DNA of 64,000 nucleotides from Phaeoceros laevis (lineage: Eukaryota; Anthocerotophyta; Anthocerotopsida; Notothyladales). The notes under the pieces were generated by a model. That model was given only the letters and a program-made list of their open reading frames with translations. It searched no databases and had not been told where the DNA came from. The stretch lies in assembly GCA_049999765.1 (NCBI GenBank), contig JBNGIQ010008997.1, positions 62,001 through 126,000 of the forward strand. Reading direction: 5' to 3'. Positions 23,694-35,421 of the stretch are shown one piece after another; position 1 is the stretch's first letter; each line of letters opens with the position of its first letter. The position numbers were made by a program, and so were the translations under genes.

Positions 23694-25040
23694 CCAGGCC
23701 CGGGCCTCACATTTGTTGACTAGTAGGGGTGATGCGGTGCAATTCAGCCTCCACGCTTGCTCCTTTCGAATAGGCCGCTCTCAATCCGGAAAAGAACGGA
23801 GCCCCCCGTACGGCGCACAGGACTGCCCCTTGCACGAACAGATCAGCTTCGGCAATGGTGAGGAAGCTCAATTCCGCGTACCACATTTGACAACTCCGAT
23901 ACCTGATGGTCTAAGTTTATTTCCGACTCTCTTTGCACAATCGCAGTGGATGCCCGGCTGCCAGCGCGTTAGCAGCTCGATTTCGGGCAGGAGTGGAGTA
24001 CCAGTTTGCCAGTTATCGCAAGTCTGCGAATCCATTGGCTCCTGACTTCGACTCATGCACATGCCCTAGCGGGATTGCTTTGAGAAATATTGGAGTTCTC
24101 AGCCACGCAGCAGCAATTCTTGGCTTTTCCATACCTCACGATATGGCATTCCCAAACCGCGTAGTAGGTATGGGAAAACCAAGAATCTGCTGGAGAGGAT
24201 GACCGACTCCAGATGTGCTGCCGCAGGCGTCTTTGTCTTAGTCTGACAAGCTGTCGGGGCACAGCCTTCGTCAGCAAGCCATTTGGGATGAGGTCTCCTG
24301 GTGCTTCTCTAAGCTCCCGGGTTCTAGCAACTCATGATGGGAGGAGGTTTGGTGAGGATGGACATTACTGTAGCAGTTCTTGAAGGGTGCTCCACTGCCT
24401 GGTTGATGTGCATACGAGGTGCGGAAGTTTACTATTAGGTCCTACAGCAGACCAAGGCATCCTATTCTGCCCTGCAGGCATGTTGAATCTGGATGTAGTA
24501 GCTTTGCAACAGGGAAGGCAGCTCGACGCAAGATCCAACACTTCAAGAATCAAGATGTGGTTATAGAGGGTCAGCTTGGTTGTGGTTATAGAGGTCAGCA
24601 AGCCTTTGACGTGGAAGTCACTCAAACAGTGTCTCATCGTAAGTCAATTTGTAGCAGCTCCAGCATAGGTCAAGCAGCTCCTCAGGAACAAAGACTGCAG
24701 GCTTATGTTCGTAACGGACCTACTTATGCGGGAGGAACAAGTTATGCGTAGGAGCTTGGTTGATGCACAGCAGGTGTTCGATTCCCTGAGAGACACATCC
24801 CGGCATTGGATGCACTAATTGCAGGGCATGAGGTGTTGTTCGACTTTATCACAGGATGAGGTTGGAGGTTCACAACCAGATGGTACCACACTGTCTAGCG
24901 TAATGACAGTCTGCAGTCACATGTACTGGCCGTTGACCGCCGGTACTCTGAGCACCGTCATTGGGTGTTCGTCACCACCTCATCAGCTCGTCAAGTTTCC
25001 TGCTCATCCAGAACTTGCACCGTTTGGCGTCCGTCACATG
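23694..25040. other. Intergenic region between COQ3 and DJ-1 genes
   Basis: About 1.35 kb. It should contain the COQ3 promoter at its left and the 3' part of the DJ-1 gene at its right. It also holds a long hairpin (24091-24211), listed separately. No protein-coding gene is supported. Confidence 0.5.
24091..24211 (+). ncRNA. Candidate miRNA precursor hairpin
   Basis: An imperfect inverted repeat of about 121 nt. The arms 24117-24135 and 24167-24185 pair over 19 positions with one mismatch and one G-U pair. Pairing continues outward with small bulges through CAGCA/TGCTG, TCTC/GAGA and TGGAGT/ACTCCA. The loop is 31 nt. This is the size and shape of a plant pre-miRNA. I do not recognise a conserved miRNA in either arm. 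The strand is arbitrary, and a MITE-like inverted repeat is the alternative. Confidence 0.4.
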
Positions 25041-27158
25041 TCAAGCGAAGGGGAACACCATAGGAGCTGCTATAGCGAGAGCTTTTTCTCGTCCAAACAA
25101 CTTCTCCACAATAGCTAGCGCAAACTCCATGGCTGTCCCAGGCCCCTGGCTTGTGATCACCAAGCCATCGATCACAACTCTTGAGTCTACAGAGCTTTGA
25201 TCCGAGAGTTGGCTGGAGAAGGAAGGATGTGCAGTGGCCTTTTTGCCCTGCATCACGTTTCGGGGATAGTTATCATATCTATAAAGCACTTCGAGAATTG
25301 CTAAACAAGAATTACTGCCCAGAATGAGGTCAGTGTGAAAAGTACCTCCAGAAGTTGCTTGTTCTCCAACACTACAGCAGGAGCTGCGCAAATTGCTCCA
25401 TACGGCCTATTTCCTTGTGCCTGCTTTTGCAGGATCGTAACCAGTGGTCCTGACTCAGCCAGCCTAGCGGCACCTGGCATACCACCCTGCAGCCATTGGT
25501 TACAATCAGTTCAAGATTTAGGTGCGCCTCATGTAGCATTAACAAAACTTCCCAGGTTTGAAGGAAACCTACAGGTATGATGACAAGGTCAAAATCAGAG
25601 TCGGCGAGCTCTTCAATCAGGTTGTCTGCCACTATCTTAACCTTCCTGGACGCTACAACTTTCAGGTCCTGCTCTACAGACGCCACAGCAACGTCCACTC
25701 CAGCTCTGCGAAGCACATCGACAATGATGACAACTTCCATTTCCTCCGATCCATTTGCGATGGGAACAAGAGCCTGCGGGCGCAGGTGGCAACAGTTACA
25801 ACGAAGCCCAAACCTGAAAAAGAGTTCTACTTCCACCTGGAAAGAGATGTGACACTTACTCGAGGAGCTTTTTCTGTGTTCCCTGTAGACCAAGAATGTG
25901 CATTGTACTCCGTCACAGACGATTCCAAGGTATCTCCAGAACGCAGGATCTGCATCGCAATGAAGCCAATAGAAAATAACCCCCGTCTTTTTCCAAGTCA
26001 CAAACAAGAAGTAGCCTACAGCTTTCACGAAGTAGTAAGAGGCGAACTCGCGTACCAGACCTTCAGCCAGCTCCTCCGCTTTCTGGTTGCCAAACAGTTG
26101 CTCAACAAGTGACAAAGCAAACTCAATTGCTGTCCCAGGACCTCTGCTTGTAGTCACCAGGCCGTCCTGAAGTACTCTGGATTCTGAGGACTTGGACAGC
26201 TTATCAGCGAAAGCAGGGTGGCAGGTTGCCTGAATATTTTGCAGAGAGGCTGGATGAATAATTGCACCAGACTAACAAAATCCATCAACACATCATGAAG
26301 AAACCAACGCAGCCCACCTGCACACCCTTCAGGAGACCCCAACTCTCCAGAGCTACAGCTGGTGCAGCACAGATAGCTCCATACCGACGGTTTTGCTGTG
26401 CTTGGGTCTCTGTGATCTTCCGAAGTATTTCGTTGTCTCGCAAGCGCTCAGAACCTGGCATGCCTCCCTAAAGACACCAAAGCTTGAAAAGTTTCCTAAG
26501 CCCTCCTCACACGGGGACTACGGCAACATTTGCAAATGTGGACAAACTCTTGTCTCCATCGTCAAGACCTGATACCATAATCCTATGGATGCACACCCTC
26601 ACCCTCGTGTACAAGAGGAAATCAAAGACTTGAAATTTGAGTACCGGAAGCACAACCAGATCATAAGTCTGGCCCTCGCAAGTAGAAATCAGAGTATCAG
26701 CTTCAAGTTTCACGTTTCTGGAGGCCACAATTTGCAGCTCATCTTCAACAGATGCTGCCGCCACGTCTGCCCCTGCTCGTCTTAGAATATCAATTATGAT
26801 AACAGCCTCCATCTCTTCGGTGCCCTTCCCAATTGGAACCAGCACCTGATGAGATGAATGACGTCAGACACGCTCCAGCCATCAGCCCCTACTCTTCTGA
26901 ATCGAATCATCAGTATCCAGCAAAACCAAAGCCCATGAAAGCAACCTTCTTAACTTCGCTGCCAAGAGCTGCAGGAGACGCGATTCCAGTGGGAGATACA
27001 GCTGAAGAAGCCATAGCAACCAACCGGCACCTCCACGAAGAGTACCACGGCAGGTGAATCTGTCTCTTTCCGTGGGGATGTCCAGTGAAGGGCGAGCTAA
27101 GAAGACGGACGGGAGCTACTGAACAACGAGGCATAGGGAGAGAATGCCAGACTCGCAT
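25041..27158 (-). CDS. DJ1: Tandem-domain DJ-1/PfpI family protein (DJ-1 A/B-like)
   Basis: Plant DJ-1 homologs carry two DJ-1 domains; the family includes oxidative-stress-protective and glyoxalase-like enzymes. Exons: about 27158-26946, 26845-26645, 26467-26318, 26229-26056, 25773-25573, 25486-25346 and 25247-25041. Domain 1 starts [20 protein letters not shown] and has its nucleophile elbow [14 protein letters not shown]. Domain 2 starts [20 protein letters not shown] and has [14 protein letters not shown]. Both keep the catalytic Cys and the Glu of the EEME motif. Both end with the GPGTAxEFAL signature ([24 protein letters not shown]). The first exon is Ser/Arg-rich and looks like a plastid or mitochondrial transit peptide. 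Starts at 27263, 27158 or 27015 are possible; 27158 gives [12 protein letters not shown]. Confidence 0.93.
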
Positions 27159-27668
27159 GTTGGAGAGGATCGTGCAAGAAGCCTTAGCAGCAGGGCCTAG
27201 GTGAGGAAGACCGATCTCTCGGCGAGTTAGGGTTCCATGATCGCTCCCCGCATGCGAGAGCATCTTGCTGCATGCAGACCAGCACAGCAGCTAAGCGGCT
27301 GCTGCAAAGCAGACATCACAGGATTCAAGCTCATTACCGATCTTTGCAGGTCTCCATACTAGTGACATTTGCTGCCAGCTCCAACTCCTCAGCTACTACC
27401 TTCTCAGGGCAATGGTTCAAGAGACGGCAGAATAAAAAGCCTAAGGTGGTGCTGCGCCAACGTTGGCCATCGTTATCCTAACTCCCAGTCCGCATGCATT
27501 GTCTGTGCGCTGACTTTCTACTTGGATGACTGTTTGCCCAAGCTCATCTTTCTTGCATGACTGGAGGACCGTGGGTGCATCAGTGGACGACGACACTTCG
27601 GCACAGAGCTCAGCAACGCTACTGTCACCATATAGGTTAGTGAGAGTGGAGGCCTTGTGATTTTCCGT
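27159..27668. other. Short intergenic region between DJ-1 and APE2
   Basis: About 510 bp between the DJ-1 start and the APE2 stop, both minus-strand. It should contain the DJ-1 promoter and the APE2 3' end. No other feature is seen. Confidence 0.4.
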
Positions 27669-30507
27669 TCAATCCTGACCAAGTACCCTCTTCCTCCTGC
27701 CTTTCATGGAAGCCCATTCAAAGTGGTCACATCGAGCCTCTGGATTCGACGCTGGACCCTAATCCATGTTCAGAATCAGCACCCAGGTTAGTACACAACC
27801 ACTTGAGCAGCCACATCACATCTCAGATGCACAAGACTTGCGAACACTGACAATGGGTAAGGAGAGACCGAACACCTGTGCACGAGCGCACACATAGAAG
27901 CCCCGGCCTATATTAGGCCCGGCTTTTTTGACCTGTCGACTCACACAGGGTTCTCCATGACCTTTGCACATAGGGACGTTGGCTGCCATGGACTTCTGAA
28001 TCCTCTGCCATTCAGCTGCCGCACCTACTTTTGTTTCCTCTACCGAGGCACCCGATACTTCATCCCGCATCCTTGTTACCACCCTACATTCTATCTCAGT
28101 GGTGTCAGAGTGCCTGCTACGAGCTTCATCAAGGTAGAACTCCTCCTTCCTCGATGCAACGGCCTCACCCCTGACTGCAATGGCCTCTACACAACATCTA
28201 GCATTTGCCTGCTGAACAGGTGCAGTTTCAACCCTCTGAGGCTCGGAACAATGCTCATCTTTCACTGGGAATTTATCTAACCCCTTCACCTTAGCCCTCG
28301 AGAAAAAAGACTGAAGACTACTTTGAACAACTTTCTGACCATCTAATTTTCTGGGCCCTGGATTCAACCCACCCTTCGCCACACCTTTACCTCCCCTGCT
28401 GTATCCACAATTGGCTAACACTGCAGACGACAGCTCCGGTTTAGATGCGCTGGCATGTTGGACAGACATTAGGTCATCTACATCCGGACCCTGTTGCTCA
28501 TTATGTTCGCCCTGCAGAAGTGTTCCCGCAGGTACCCCAGCTTCCAGACATGGAACCTTCGCTATATCCGTCTCGGCAATGGGCTCAGATGACCTTTCGA
28601 ACTCATCCACATGCTTTGGTTTCGCATTGCCTCCTATGGCATTGGCATTTCGCTGCAGCAAGGAAACTGCCAGCAGAGTATGCAGCCCTTGAGACCAATC
28701 ACGGATACAAGACATGAGGTGGAAATTTAGCAGATTCAGTCAGGTGCATACCTATGCTTTGCTGACGACCACGAAGCTCTGGCATAAAACGTGCTGCTAA
28801 TGGTGGAACATCATGCTGTGGTATGCTTGGTTGAGCCCGCAACTTGACATAAACTGGTGCATGGTCCGAGCCTTCTAATTTGAGGCTCCTCCCTCCAGCC
28901 CATCTGGCAGCAATGATCAACCACGGTCACCTGCAAAGGTTCATTTCAGGATGCCTCCTAGACCTACCAATCAGCATGTGATGTTGTGGAGACCAGCAAG
29001 TCCCACATGTCAGGGTAAACATCGCAAACCTCGGAAGAGAGTCTGTCTTTGCGCGCTTGTGCTGCAAAAGTATATCACATGCCTCCACCTCACATGCTGC
29101 AAAAGAATGAAGGCCTGTTCCACCTGAAATATCAGAATGTGAACAAGGTCCAGCAACAAGAATCAGGTCTATTCGAGATCCAAAATTGAATTCTTCTGCT
29201 CCCGAAGCTTGTGACCAGCAAGAATATGCCTCTTTCCTGTGCAAACCGGGAGAACCGTAACTGACCAACTTCTCACAAACATGTCTGAACATGTGAGCAG
29301 AACTCAGCACATGTGTGTTGTCAGTAGAATACTATCTTATTACCTCCATGGCTGCAGCTGCCTGAATATATCAACAAAAGGACCACCTCCAGAATGTAGC
29401 TGTGCCCTCAACCACATCCTAGGGCTGCAAACGCAGGGAAGTAGTGAGCATTCTAGTTGATGCTTTCACCGCTAGAGGAAGACACTCATCTTGTCAAAAG
29501 TCATAGGTCACTCACGGATTCTGTTCAAACTCAGGCCCTGGATCACAGGAATCAATAGGGAACGGTGCAATATTAAAGTCACCAACGGCAATGACAGATC
29601 TTCCATTTCTCAAGAGCCCCTCCCACCTGCACTGCACGTTGCCCAAAATTTGTCACACTGCAACAATCAACAACGTCAACCATGAGCTGAGGCGAGCCTC
29701 TACCAAATCAGCCGGAACGCACCTGTAGGGCTCTAAAGAAGTCTAACTTGAACTGCAGACGATCAGAATCTCCATGTTGAACTCTTGGACCGTAGATGTT
29801 AAACAGCACTACCAGGGAGTCAAAGGCAGCACATGCATGAAGTGAGTAGAACCCAAACTAGGGTGACATGTGCACACTGAGAATGGGGGCCCCGAAAGTT
29901 AGAATACTCACCAAATGACCCGTGATCTGTGACGACACATCGGCCCTCACTGTCAAGTAGTAACAATTCTTGGACAGAGATATTGCTCATGTTCCAAACA
30001 TCCTCGTAGCAACCGACACGCCCATTCTCGGAAGTGAAGTGTCCAGGCTTGGAGCAATGCAGGAGACCGGTAAAACCCTCGTCTGCAGCTAGTGGCAACG
30101 CGTTGACACCATCCCCTACTCGACAGAATGTAGCCACACCTGTATTTGATGGCAGATTCAGCAGGACATACCACCAACTCTTGCAGCACGACGAAAATAC
30201 ATCCCGACAGACCTGAGTACCCAATTCTGCCCTTTTTCACAGTGCGTGTGCAAGAAAAAAAGGACTCGTAGCCGCTAGCAATCGCCAAGTCAGCAGACAG
30301 TTCCTGCCTGCTTAATTTCGTCTCCTGCCACCAGTGAACCTGTCAGAATCTTTGCCTCGTCAAGAGCGTTTCCTGAACACAAACCAGTCCAGACACAACC
30401 TGGAGGCAGACAACATCCGCATCGAGGGAATCCAGGAATGACCGCAGGGATCGGGAGGAGGAAAGTCGGGCCCGCAGCCCATTCACGTTGTACGTGACAA
30501 TCCTCAT
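27669..30507 (-). CDS. APE2: DNA-(apurinic/apyrimidinic site) endonuclease 2
   Basis: A nuclear exonuclease III-family AP endonuclease / 3'-phosphodiesterase in base excision repair. The start at 30507 gives [17 protein letters not shown], with the metal-site Asn. The catalytic Glu is in [19 protein letters not shown], after an intron whose acceptor is near 30327. Further exons carry [40 protein letters not shown], the [17 protein letters not shown] metal/catalytic loop, [11 protein letters not shown], and the [13 protein letters not shown] catalytic His. A long linker follows (28715-27870) with a PIP-like [10 protein letters not shown] sequence, expected for PCNA binding. The C-terminal GRF zinc finger is split over two exons: [20 protein letters not shown] with GRGFYVCAR, then [14 protein letters not shown] in the last exon (27758-27669). 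All family landmarks are present, so the gene looks functional. Confidence 0.93.
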
Positions 30508-30839
30508 CCTTCCGATCAACAAACGTCGGTATCGTACACCATTATGCCAGCTTGCGCTTGTCCCGCACTTAGAACCCGAACACCCAGGTTGATGATACCA
30601 CCAAAACGAACATCCAGGTTGATATGAAGGATGGTAAGTAGCGCTATCAATCGCTACGGTGGGATTCATGTCGAACCGTCCATATCCTATACTTGAAGAC
30701 CGGCTTGTGTGAAACCTTCACGTTTCCGCATGGGATCCATTATACTCATGTAAGAAATGGATGTGGTCCCATTGCACCCATTTATTGCTCTTGAAGGTGC
30801 AGAGGATGAACTGGTTGGCTGCACAAGTAGGCAATGCCT

Positions 30840-31000
30840 GTAAATGGAATTCTGCAGAGGTTAGCTACTCCTTATTCCATAGGAAAGAGCACAACCAAAT
30901 TGAGCGCCGGCCATCCACGCACTCCCTCCCAAGCACAACAGCACAACATACACTTTCGGTCAATATAAGCTTCCTCCAAAGTAGCCGGGTCCAAAACCAA
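30840..31000 (+). repeat. Dispersed repeat, copy 2 (first copy 17330-17500)
   Basis: Same ordered blocks as copy 1: GAGGTTAG, ATTCCATAGGAAAGAGCACAA, CCGGCCA, CCACGCACTCC and GTAGCCGGG. The copies differ by scattered substitutions and small indels, as for an old interspersed element. Confidence 0.75.
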
Positions 31001-31191
31001 GTTCATGAGGTAGTGTGGCGTAATTGGCTTCCCCGGCCTTCACCTGTAATTGGTTCTGTTCTCACGGCAATAAATAAACGGAGATACCTAAAAACAAACA
31101 ATTGCAGGCTTTGCTTTGGACACTGCCTTGCTCACAGCCTAGCTATTTGCGCTTGCCATAAACCTTCACCCCCGGATGGTGTAAACTTGAC

Positions 31192-31486
31192 TAACCCTTA
31201 AAGGACCAACAGGCCATAATGGGGCTTGCTGGTCCACGGGAGCCTTTCTTTCACATGTTGTAGTGTTGGACAGAAAATATTAATATATACCGTTGGATAT
31301 AACTTGTCGAGCTCTATCCAATGGTATAACATTGAGAGAGATCCGAGCTCAAAAACGACCTCAAAAAAACCATTAAAATATGAACAGAGCCAAAACAACC
31401 CGTTCCAGGTTGAGGCCTCAGGTAGATTAGTTCTGCATAGAAACCTTGGTTTCTGGGGTTTCGAAACCCTAGTCCTTTTAGGGTTA
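31192..31486 (+). mobile_element. TIR element, MITE-like, copy A
   Basis: About 295 bp bounded by inverted TAACCCTTAAAGGACC / AGTCCTTTTAGGGTTA ends (14 of 16 matching). It has no coding capacity. The core contains TCGAGCTCTATCCAA-T-GGTAT, also present in copy B at 42.5 kb. No clear target duplication was found, so the exact ends may be off by a few bases. Confidence 0.65.
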
Positions 31487-33034
31487 ACTCATATAGATTT
31501 GAGATGGTTGAACTGCATGCAGAAAATTACATGGTTTTGAACGAGCTCGGTTATCATCCAAACCTTGAGACTATGGTGATTTGCCACACTAATCTTCTAG
31601 CCACAATATTTGAAAGCCAGAAAGCGGCAGAAAATTGGGTGAAACAATGTATTATCTTATATGTGGAGAAGGCAACAAACATTAGGTAAACCTAGAAGTT
31701 GTTTTTTTCCTTTGTCTTGTATAAGCCTACATGCTTGTCAAACATGTTTTTATGAGCTCTTATAACAACAAGGAATAGCTTATAATACTACGCTTTGCTA
31801 TTTGGCATAATTCATGGCATGCATTCGAAAACATGATATTAATTTGTTTATTTGTGTAGATAGACAGTTGTGGGAAACGAGCCATTTTTTGGAAAATTTG
31901 GAGATATGAACATACCATATGTATTCCCAGCTACACAAAATATGTGTCGAACTTTGATGAACTCTACCACCACAAAGGGCATGAAGATGACTCTGCCTTT
32001 CAACAAAAATGTGTTCACAATAAATGCAACGCACTGAAGGACACACTTCAAAAATGACATCAAACCATCTCTATTTTCCTGCCAACTAAGTTGAAGCCCG
32101 TATAGCAAAGCAACTTTTCTTCTTCTAGTGAGAGTGTAGTTGGAAAGCAAACTTAAAGCCACTACCTTAACTTGTGACTGAAGTCCTATCAATTGTTCCT
32201 CGTGCTCTCTTGCAGGAGTGCTTATCCTTTCATCACTATATACCAAACTTCTTCTTCTCCCTTCTCCTTAAGATTAATAGAATGGAAGTGCTTTGCACCA
32301 AATTTGAAGTTCTTATACGTCAATTAGGCACAATTACCCTCTGCCGAAGTCAATTAGAGGAGGAATTTGAAGCATCCACTAGTTGTGGTGTTGGGGTACC
32401 TAGTATGATGTAGAAGCGCTTACCTATTGCTTGCATGACATGAGATAACAATTACTTAGGAATGCCAATGTGTGCATATGAAATAGGAGTGCTTGAGGCA
32501 TGGGTTTTGTGATTCAGAAGGGATGACCAGTAAGTGGCTAAAGGGGCCCTTGCGCTTTTGGAGGATTGTATGAAGAACCATATACTTAAATTGATTCTCA
32601 CGAGGTGATGTGTGGAGTACAATTGCCACTAGTAGTAGTAGTAGTTGTAGTAATAGTAGAAGACTAGAAAATCTAGGACACCGTCATTGCGACCTAGTTG
32701 GTTACCTATGACAGTTAAGCTATGTTACGTTTGTTAAGCTACACTAGCTCTATTCTAGGTTAGTACTTTTAGCTATCTAAGTTCATACTTTTACTCACAT
32801 TGTTTGAGCCTACCTTCCCCGCACTGCATGAAGGACAACATACTTTAATTGATTGATTGATAAATTCCTACGCCTTCCTTGTTTCATTAACTCTTCTACT
32901 CGACCACTTTTGAATGGCTGTGTTAATGACAAAACATTATCCTGGAAAGTTGTTTCTTATAACAGACTGTACAGAACTATGGGAAGGCATGGGAAGCTAC
33001 ACCACCGACCTGTTTTATCAAGAGAAGAAGGCAG

Positions 33035-33121
33035 CTCCAACCAGAGGGGTGACTGCTTTATCAAGAGAAGAAGGCAGCTCCAACCAAAGGGGTGACGCAT
33101 GCATTCTTTAGTGTGGAAGTG
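33035..33121 (+). repeat. 43-bp tandem duplication
   Basis: Two adjacent units starting TTTATCAAGAGAAGAAGGCA and ending GGGGTGAC, with one substitution between them. Confidence 0.9.
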
Positions 33122-33200
33122 ACACATTTGGTAGTCACGGTGGCATGAACAGTTGAAGCTATTTATGATGACCACATTAAGTGCTTGTGCAACTATTAGG

Positions 33201-33246
33201 CTAGTGGCATGAAGTAGTCTAGGACTACACCACTTCATGCCACTAG
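33201..33246. repeat. Perfect 15-bp inverted repeat with 16-nt loop
   Basis: The arm CTAGTGGCATGAAGT (33201-33215) is exactly complementary to ACTTCATGCCACTAG (33232-33246). It could form a hairpin; no function is evident. Confidence 0.85.
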
Positions 33247-35218
33247 CACGGGCTGCTAAGTTTACATGGTCAAAAGCTCGTAACTAAGTAGTTGGGGGTC
33301 AGAATATTCCTATCCCCTTGTTATCGGAGATGTTCTCAAAGCTCGATGAATAGAAAAGTCCTCATCTTTACACAAAAAAAAAACTCTGGAAAGCTGCGGG
33401 AAAACCTACCCAGTGTCGCTTCTAGGTGCTCGTGTATGTCCATCTAGTGCGCTTCCTAATTGCAGAGCCTCCTTACCGCCTCAATCGTGAGAAATGCATA
33501 CTCGGTAATGGTGAGTTCCTTCATGTCCTCTGGGTTGTCCAGCTGAAGTGTTGCATCCCCTCCTTCCGGCAGACTTCCAAGTGGTGTAAACGGTAGGCAC
33601 CATCCGCTATCCGTTGTGGTGATGATGTCATGGCTGCTAACTTTGTCACGTTGTTGATGCTTCTAATCTTCCACCGTTGTTGAAGCAGGCGCGGGTGAGC
33701 TGGGTTTGCTTGAAGCCATGCTCGAAAAACTACCTTCTGTTAGCAGTAATTGACAAAATCGTCAATCATCCCTTGGAAGCTTGCCATCCTTGAACTCTCC
33801 TCTCCCATGCTCCTTCTCTGGATCTGCTCTCCTTTACTCAGTCTCTCCTTCACTCAGTTTAGCACTTCTGGCGTGGTTGTTGTGCTGAACGATTCCTCTG
33901 TTTCTTCCTCCGTGTCGGTGCTCTCTGTCGGTGTGTCGAGTGTTTGCAGCCTCTCTAATGTGTCCTGACGGATTCTCTAGATTTTCCGAAAAAGCCTGGT
34001 GGCTGTTCTGAGTGCGGTCAAGAGGTCCTTCCTCCTTTGCACTTGTCTTTGTGTTGCAGCAGTAGAAACCACTCCAACAGGTCATCTTACGCTAAGCAGG
34101 GTCCTGCCCAAGCGGTTTGCAACTGGGTTTTGCGTATGAGGAGTGGGATTGGAGGCAAGCGGAGTGGTTGTGGGGGGAGGGGGGGGCGTGGCGGTCCCAC
34201 AATTGGTGGTGATGCCACTCTGTGTGGTTACCATTTCCTACGGGACATGGTGGGGAGAGAATAAAAGTGTGTGGCGGGAGGGGAGGGAGACAATGAAACC
34301 TGACGATAGAGGGGCGAACGAGGACCGGAAGAAGATAGGAAGAACAGTGGGCAACAGAGGAAACGACAACACGAAAAATGGCAAAAAGCAGCAACGACAG
34401 CAAACGGACAAAGCAAACCCTGCTCAGACGAGCTGGGAACGATAAACAGTGGTGCAGGCAATCTGAAAGAAAACGAAAAGTGGAAAGAGGCGGGTCCCCA
34501 GGACCGCAGCACACGGGTTGACACAATGCACACGGATTGAGGTCGAGCGCCGGTCCAGAAGCGCACCGAAACACGGAAGCTGTGCACAAAACCTAGGCAG
34601 ACGCCATAGCCAGACCTTTGATACCGCTAGAGAGAAGGTAGAGAGAAGGCGGAGCTTGTAAGATTTTTTTTTGTTTATGATGTATATTTATGATGTTTAT
34701 GTTTATGACTGTACTATCGTATACAGTTCTACAAGCAGTGTAGCTTGTGTAGAGCTTTGTGCATTTGGCTGGGCACAACATGGCTAAGCAAGCTCATTCG
34801 CAGTGACGCCGGGGACCTGACACGACGCCGGTGGAACTCTTGGAGAAATTTTGGTTTAACTTAGGTACTAGTACTGTCAACTCCTCAACCACGATTGCAG
34901 GGGCCTGTCACAATGGTCAGCTTCCTGTTGTCACGACGTTTTGGAGTTGATTTTCATTGACCTTGTCGTCTAGCTGTGCTCCGTGTCGACTTCGTACTCA
35001 TGCGACAAATTCTGCAATTCTTGAACGAAACGGATGGAGCATTCACAATCAGTTTGAGTCCGATTCGAGCTGTTGTTCAAAATCATGTACCCCAAATCGG
35101 CTTTTCCAGATAGTGACTTTGTATTGTAAGATGGGCGTAATACATATTACACTGCTTTGGAGGCTATGATTGGTTAAATTATGATTGCCTTGAATTACGA
35201 GTGGATGCTTAATTTGCA

Positions 35219-35311
35219 GGCAATAGTTAGAGAAATTGGATGGCCAACTTCTGAATACAAGGAAGCCAACATCAGCAATGCTCAAAGATATAATCAGGCG
35301 CTCGTTAATCC
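35219..35311 (+). pseudogene. Glycosyl hydrolase family 17 (beta-1,3-glucanase) fragment
   Basis: After an acceptor-like TTGCAG, 30 codons read AIVREIGWPTSEYKEANI then SNAQRYNQALVNPI and a stop. This matches the GH17 catalytic-nucleophile block (consensus V-x-E-T-G-W-P, then NA-x-x-YN). The nucleophile Glu is kept, but the following Thr is Ile. No other part of the enzyme, normally about 330 residues, is visible on either side, so it is an exon-sized relic. Confidence 0.65.
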
Positions 35312-35317
35312 TATATA

Positions 35318-35421
35318 GAATAAATGGATCAATCTTCCATACACCATTGAAACCTCAGTATATTNNNNNNNNNNGAATAAATGGATCAATCTTCCATACA
35401 CCATTGAAACCTCAGTATATT
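35318..35421. other. 10-N gap flanked by identical 47-bp ends (35365-35374 N)
   Basis: The 47 bases before the gap (35318-35364) are repeated exactly after it (35375-35421). This is the pattern of two contigs whose overlap was not merged, not of a biological duplication. Confidence 0.85.

Noticed and set aside
23299-24045. Plus-strand open frame of 248 codons
   Set aside because: It covers the first COQ3 exons in antisense and has no domain; the minus strand is clearly the coding one.
25558-26112. Plus-strand open frame of 184 codons
   Set aside because: Antisense to the second DJ-1 domain and its intron.
28927-28960. Acceptor CTTTGCAG just upstream of the [11 protein letters not shown] exon of APE2
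   Set aside because: Using it would bring in an in-frame stop or break phase; the later GCTGCCAG acceptor restores the family sequence.
34092-34589. Minus-strand open frame of 165 codons, Pro/Leu/Ser-rich
   Set aside because: Opposite strand is an A/G-rich low-complexity stretch; no splice context or domain.
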